This document shows, in pieces, positions 63,197 to 64,000 of a stretch of 64,000 nucleotides of DNA. This DNA is from Marinomonas posidonica IVIA-Po-181 (lineage in GTDB: Bacteria; Pseudomonadota; Gammaproteobacteria; Pseudomonadales; Marinomonadaceae). The stretch is taken from assembly GCF_000214215.1 (NCBI RefSeq), contig NC_015559.1:3273001-3337000 (forward strand). The letters run 5' to 3'. Below the pieces are notes generated by a model. That model searched no databases, was not told the origin of the DNA, and worked only from the letters and a program-made list of their open reading frames with translations. Position 1 is the first letter of the stretch. Each line of letters begins with the position of its first letter. Made by a program: the position numbers and the translations under genes.

Positions 63197-64000
63197 CTAA
63201 TGGGTTTGCGCTTGATCCCCTAGCATGTCAACGAGGTCTGTTTCTTTGAATTCATATTGCTCTGCACAGAATTGGCAGTCGACCTTAATCACGCTCTGCT
63301 CGATCAAAAGCTGGCGAATTTCCTCGGTCCCTAACGACATCACCGCATCCAACATACGTTGACGAGAACAAGAACAACCAAACTGCATCTGTTTCGAATC
63401 GTACATGCGTACTTCTTCTTCGTGATACAAACGATGCAGTAATGTCTCAGTTTCCAACCCCAATAGCTCGTCCTCTGACACAGTTGATGCAAGGTGCGTA
63501 AAGCGATCCCAAGCATCTTTGTCACCCGCTTTGGCTTGCTCTTGCGGCAATCGCTGTAAGAACAAACCACCACATTGAGATCCGTTCGCGGCTAACCAAA
63601 CCCGACTTGGTAACTGTTCAGATTGCAAGAAATACTGCTCTAGACATTCTGCTAAGGTATCACCAACCACTTCCACAATACCCTGATAACGCTGACCATT
63701 ACGTGGCTGAATGGTAATCACCAAATAGCCTCCGGCCAGCAATTCTTTCAGCGACAGAGTATCTGGTACGGTTTGCTCCTCATCCCATTGCACAATGCCG
63801 CGCAAATTTTGAAATTCATCACATTCCGTCATTAAAGTAGAAAGGAAACCATTACCTTTAGCTTGCATGGATAAAACACCATCAATTTTAATAATGTCAC
63901 GTAGCAAAGCAATGGCAGCGACAAATTCGCCCAACAGTTTTTCCAATGGTAAAGGGTATTCTTTACGTTGAATGATTTCTTGGTAGGCGCTGTTCAATAA
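63197..64000 (-). CDS. hslO: Redox-regulated chaperone Hsp33 (N-terminus outside window)
   Basis: Holdase chaperone activated by oxidation. The visible 268 codons lack the first roughly 20 residues; the frame is open to the window edge, so it is partial. Motifs: GNGFLST, YLVITI and RYQGIVEV, YFLQSEQLP, and the zinc-binding cysteines CSC and CQFC near the C-terminus, the redox switch. An internal TTG at 63997 is not the real start. Confidence 0.95.
   Translation of the reverse strand, partial: LLNSAYQEIIQRKEYPLPLEKLLGEFVAAIALLRDIIKIDGVLSMQAKGNGFLSTLMTECDEFQNLRGIVQWDEEQTVPDTLSLKELLAGGYLVITIQPRNGQRYQGIVEVVGDTLAECLEQYFLQSEQLPSRVWLAANGSQCGGLFLQRLPQEQAKAGDKDAWDRFTHLASTVSEDELLGLETETLLHRLYHEEEVRMYDSKQMQFGCSCSRQRMLDAVMSLGTEEIRQLLIEQSVIKVDCQFCAEQYEFKETDLVDMLGDQAQTH

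Overview
The window looks like chromosomal DNA of a marine gammaproteobacterium of the Oceanospirillales, most like Marinomonas. I base this on gene order (gpmI-envC-ctpA-yibQ, yibN-grxC-secB, rho-fre), a TrpR-controlled trpE/trpG pair, a FecBCDE iron transporter, the NtrB/NtrC nitrogen circuit and moderate GC content. The placement is by recognition and not by a search. I see no tRNA, rRNA, CRISPR array, insertion sequence or prophage. Coding density is high, nearly all genes are intact, and hslO runs off the right edge.

Layout. 0.2-2.8 kb: a chemoreceptor and ilvY. 3.0-7.6 kb: ilvC, modF and thiI. 7.7-12 kb: a nitrogen-control block (glnA, ntrB, ntrC) with recognisable sigma-54 promoters and NtrC sites. 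12.2-13.3 kb: a DUF3461 gene and tsaC. 13.4-18.4 kb: a branched-chain amino acid ABC operon (livJ-H-M-G-F) that also has a sigma-54-type promoter. 18.8-23.9 kb: gpmI-envC-ctpA-yibQ (glycolysis and cell-wall remodelling). 24-29.8 kb: a lysine/pipecolate catabolic block (amaA, amaB, a DUF1338 hydroxyglutarate-synthase-like enzyme, two LysR regulators) lying between gpmI and yibN. 30-31.2 kb: yibN-grxC-secB. 31.3-34.8 kb: a lipoprotein cluster (COG3014, LpoB, LPP20) preceded by a tiny CxxC membrane peptide gene. 34.9-37.6 kb: pobA/pobR for 4-hydroxybenzoate. 37.7-40.4 kb: an EAL-CBS-GGDEF protein and a PlcP-like metallophosphoesterase, both with PhoB-box-like repeats upstream. 40.5-43 kb: an exonuclease and a cNMP/CBS/DUF294 protein. 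43.2-46.9 kb: fecBCDE. 46.9-51 kb: an isochorismatase-fold hydrolase, a small membrane protein, a LysE exporter, and an SGNH hydrolase / DapF-like / AraC operon. 51-53.4 kb: trpR-trpE-trpG. 53.5-55.6 kb: a divergent tubulin/FtsZ-superfamily protein. 55.9-64 kb: a small hypothetical gene, ppx, rho, fre, yfcL, mqo, a CBS protein and hslO.

Most notable observations: (1) a 676-residue tubulin/FtsZ-superfamily protein next to the trp operon; (2) a diaminopimelate-epimerase homologue in which both catalytic cysteines are serine; (3) a PlcP-type phospholipase candidate and a c-di-GMP protein that may share phosphate-starvation control; (4) a lysine catabolic block splitting a normally adjacent gene pair; (5) a sigma-54 promoter that may bring the liv operon into the NtrC circuit encoded 5 kb away; (6) an apparently self-repressed trpREG operon with a short TrpR.
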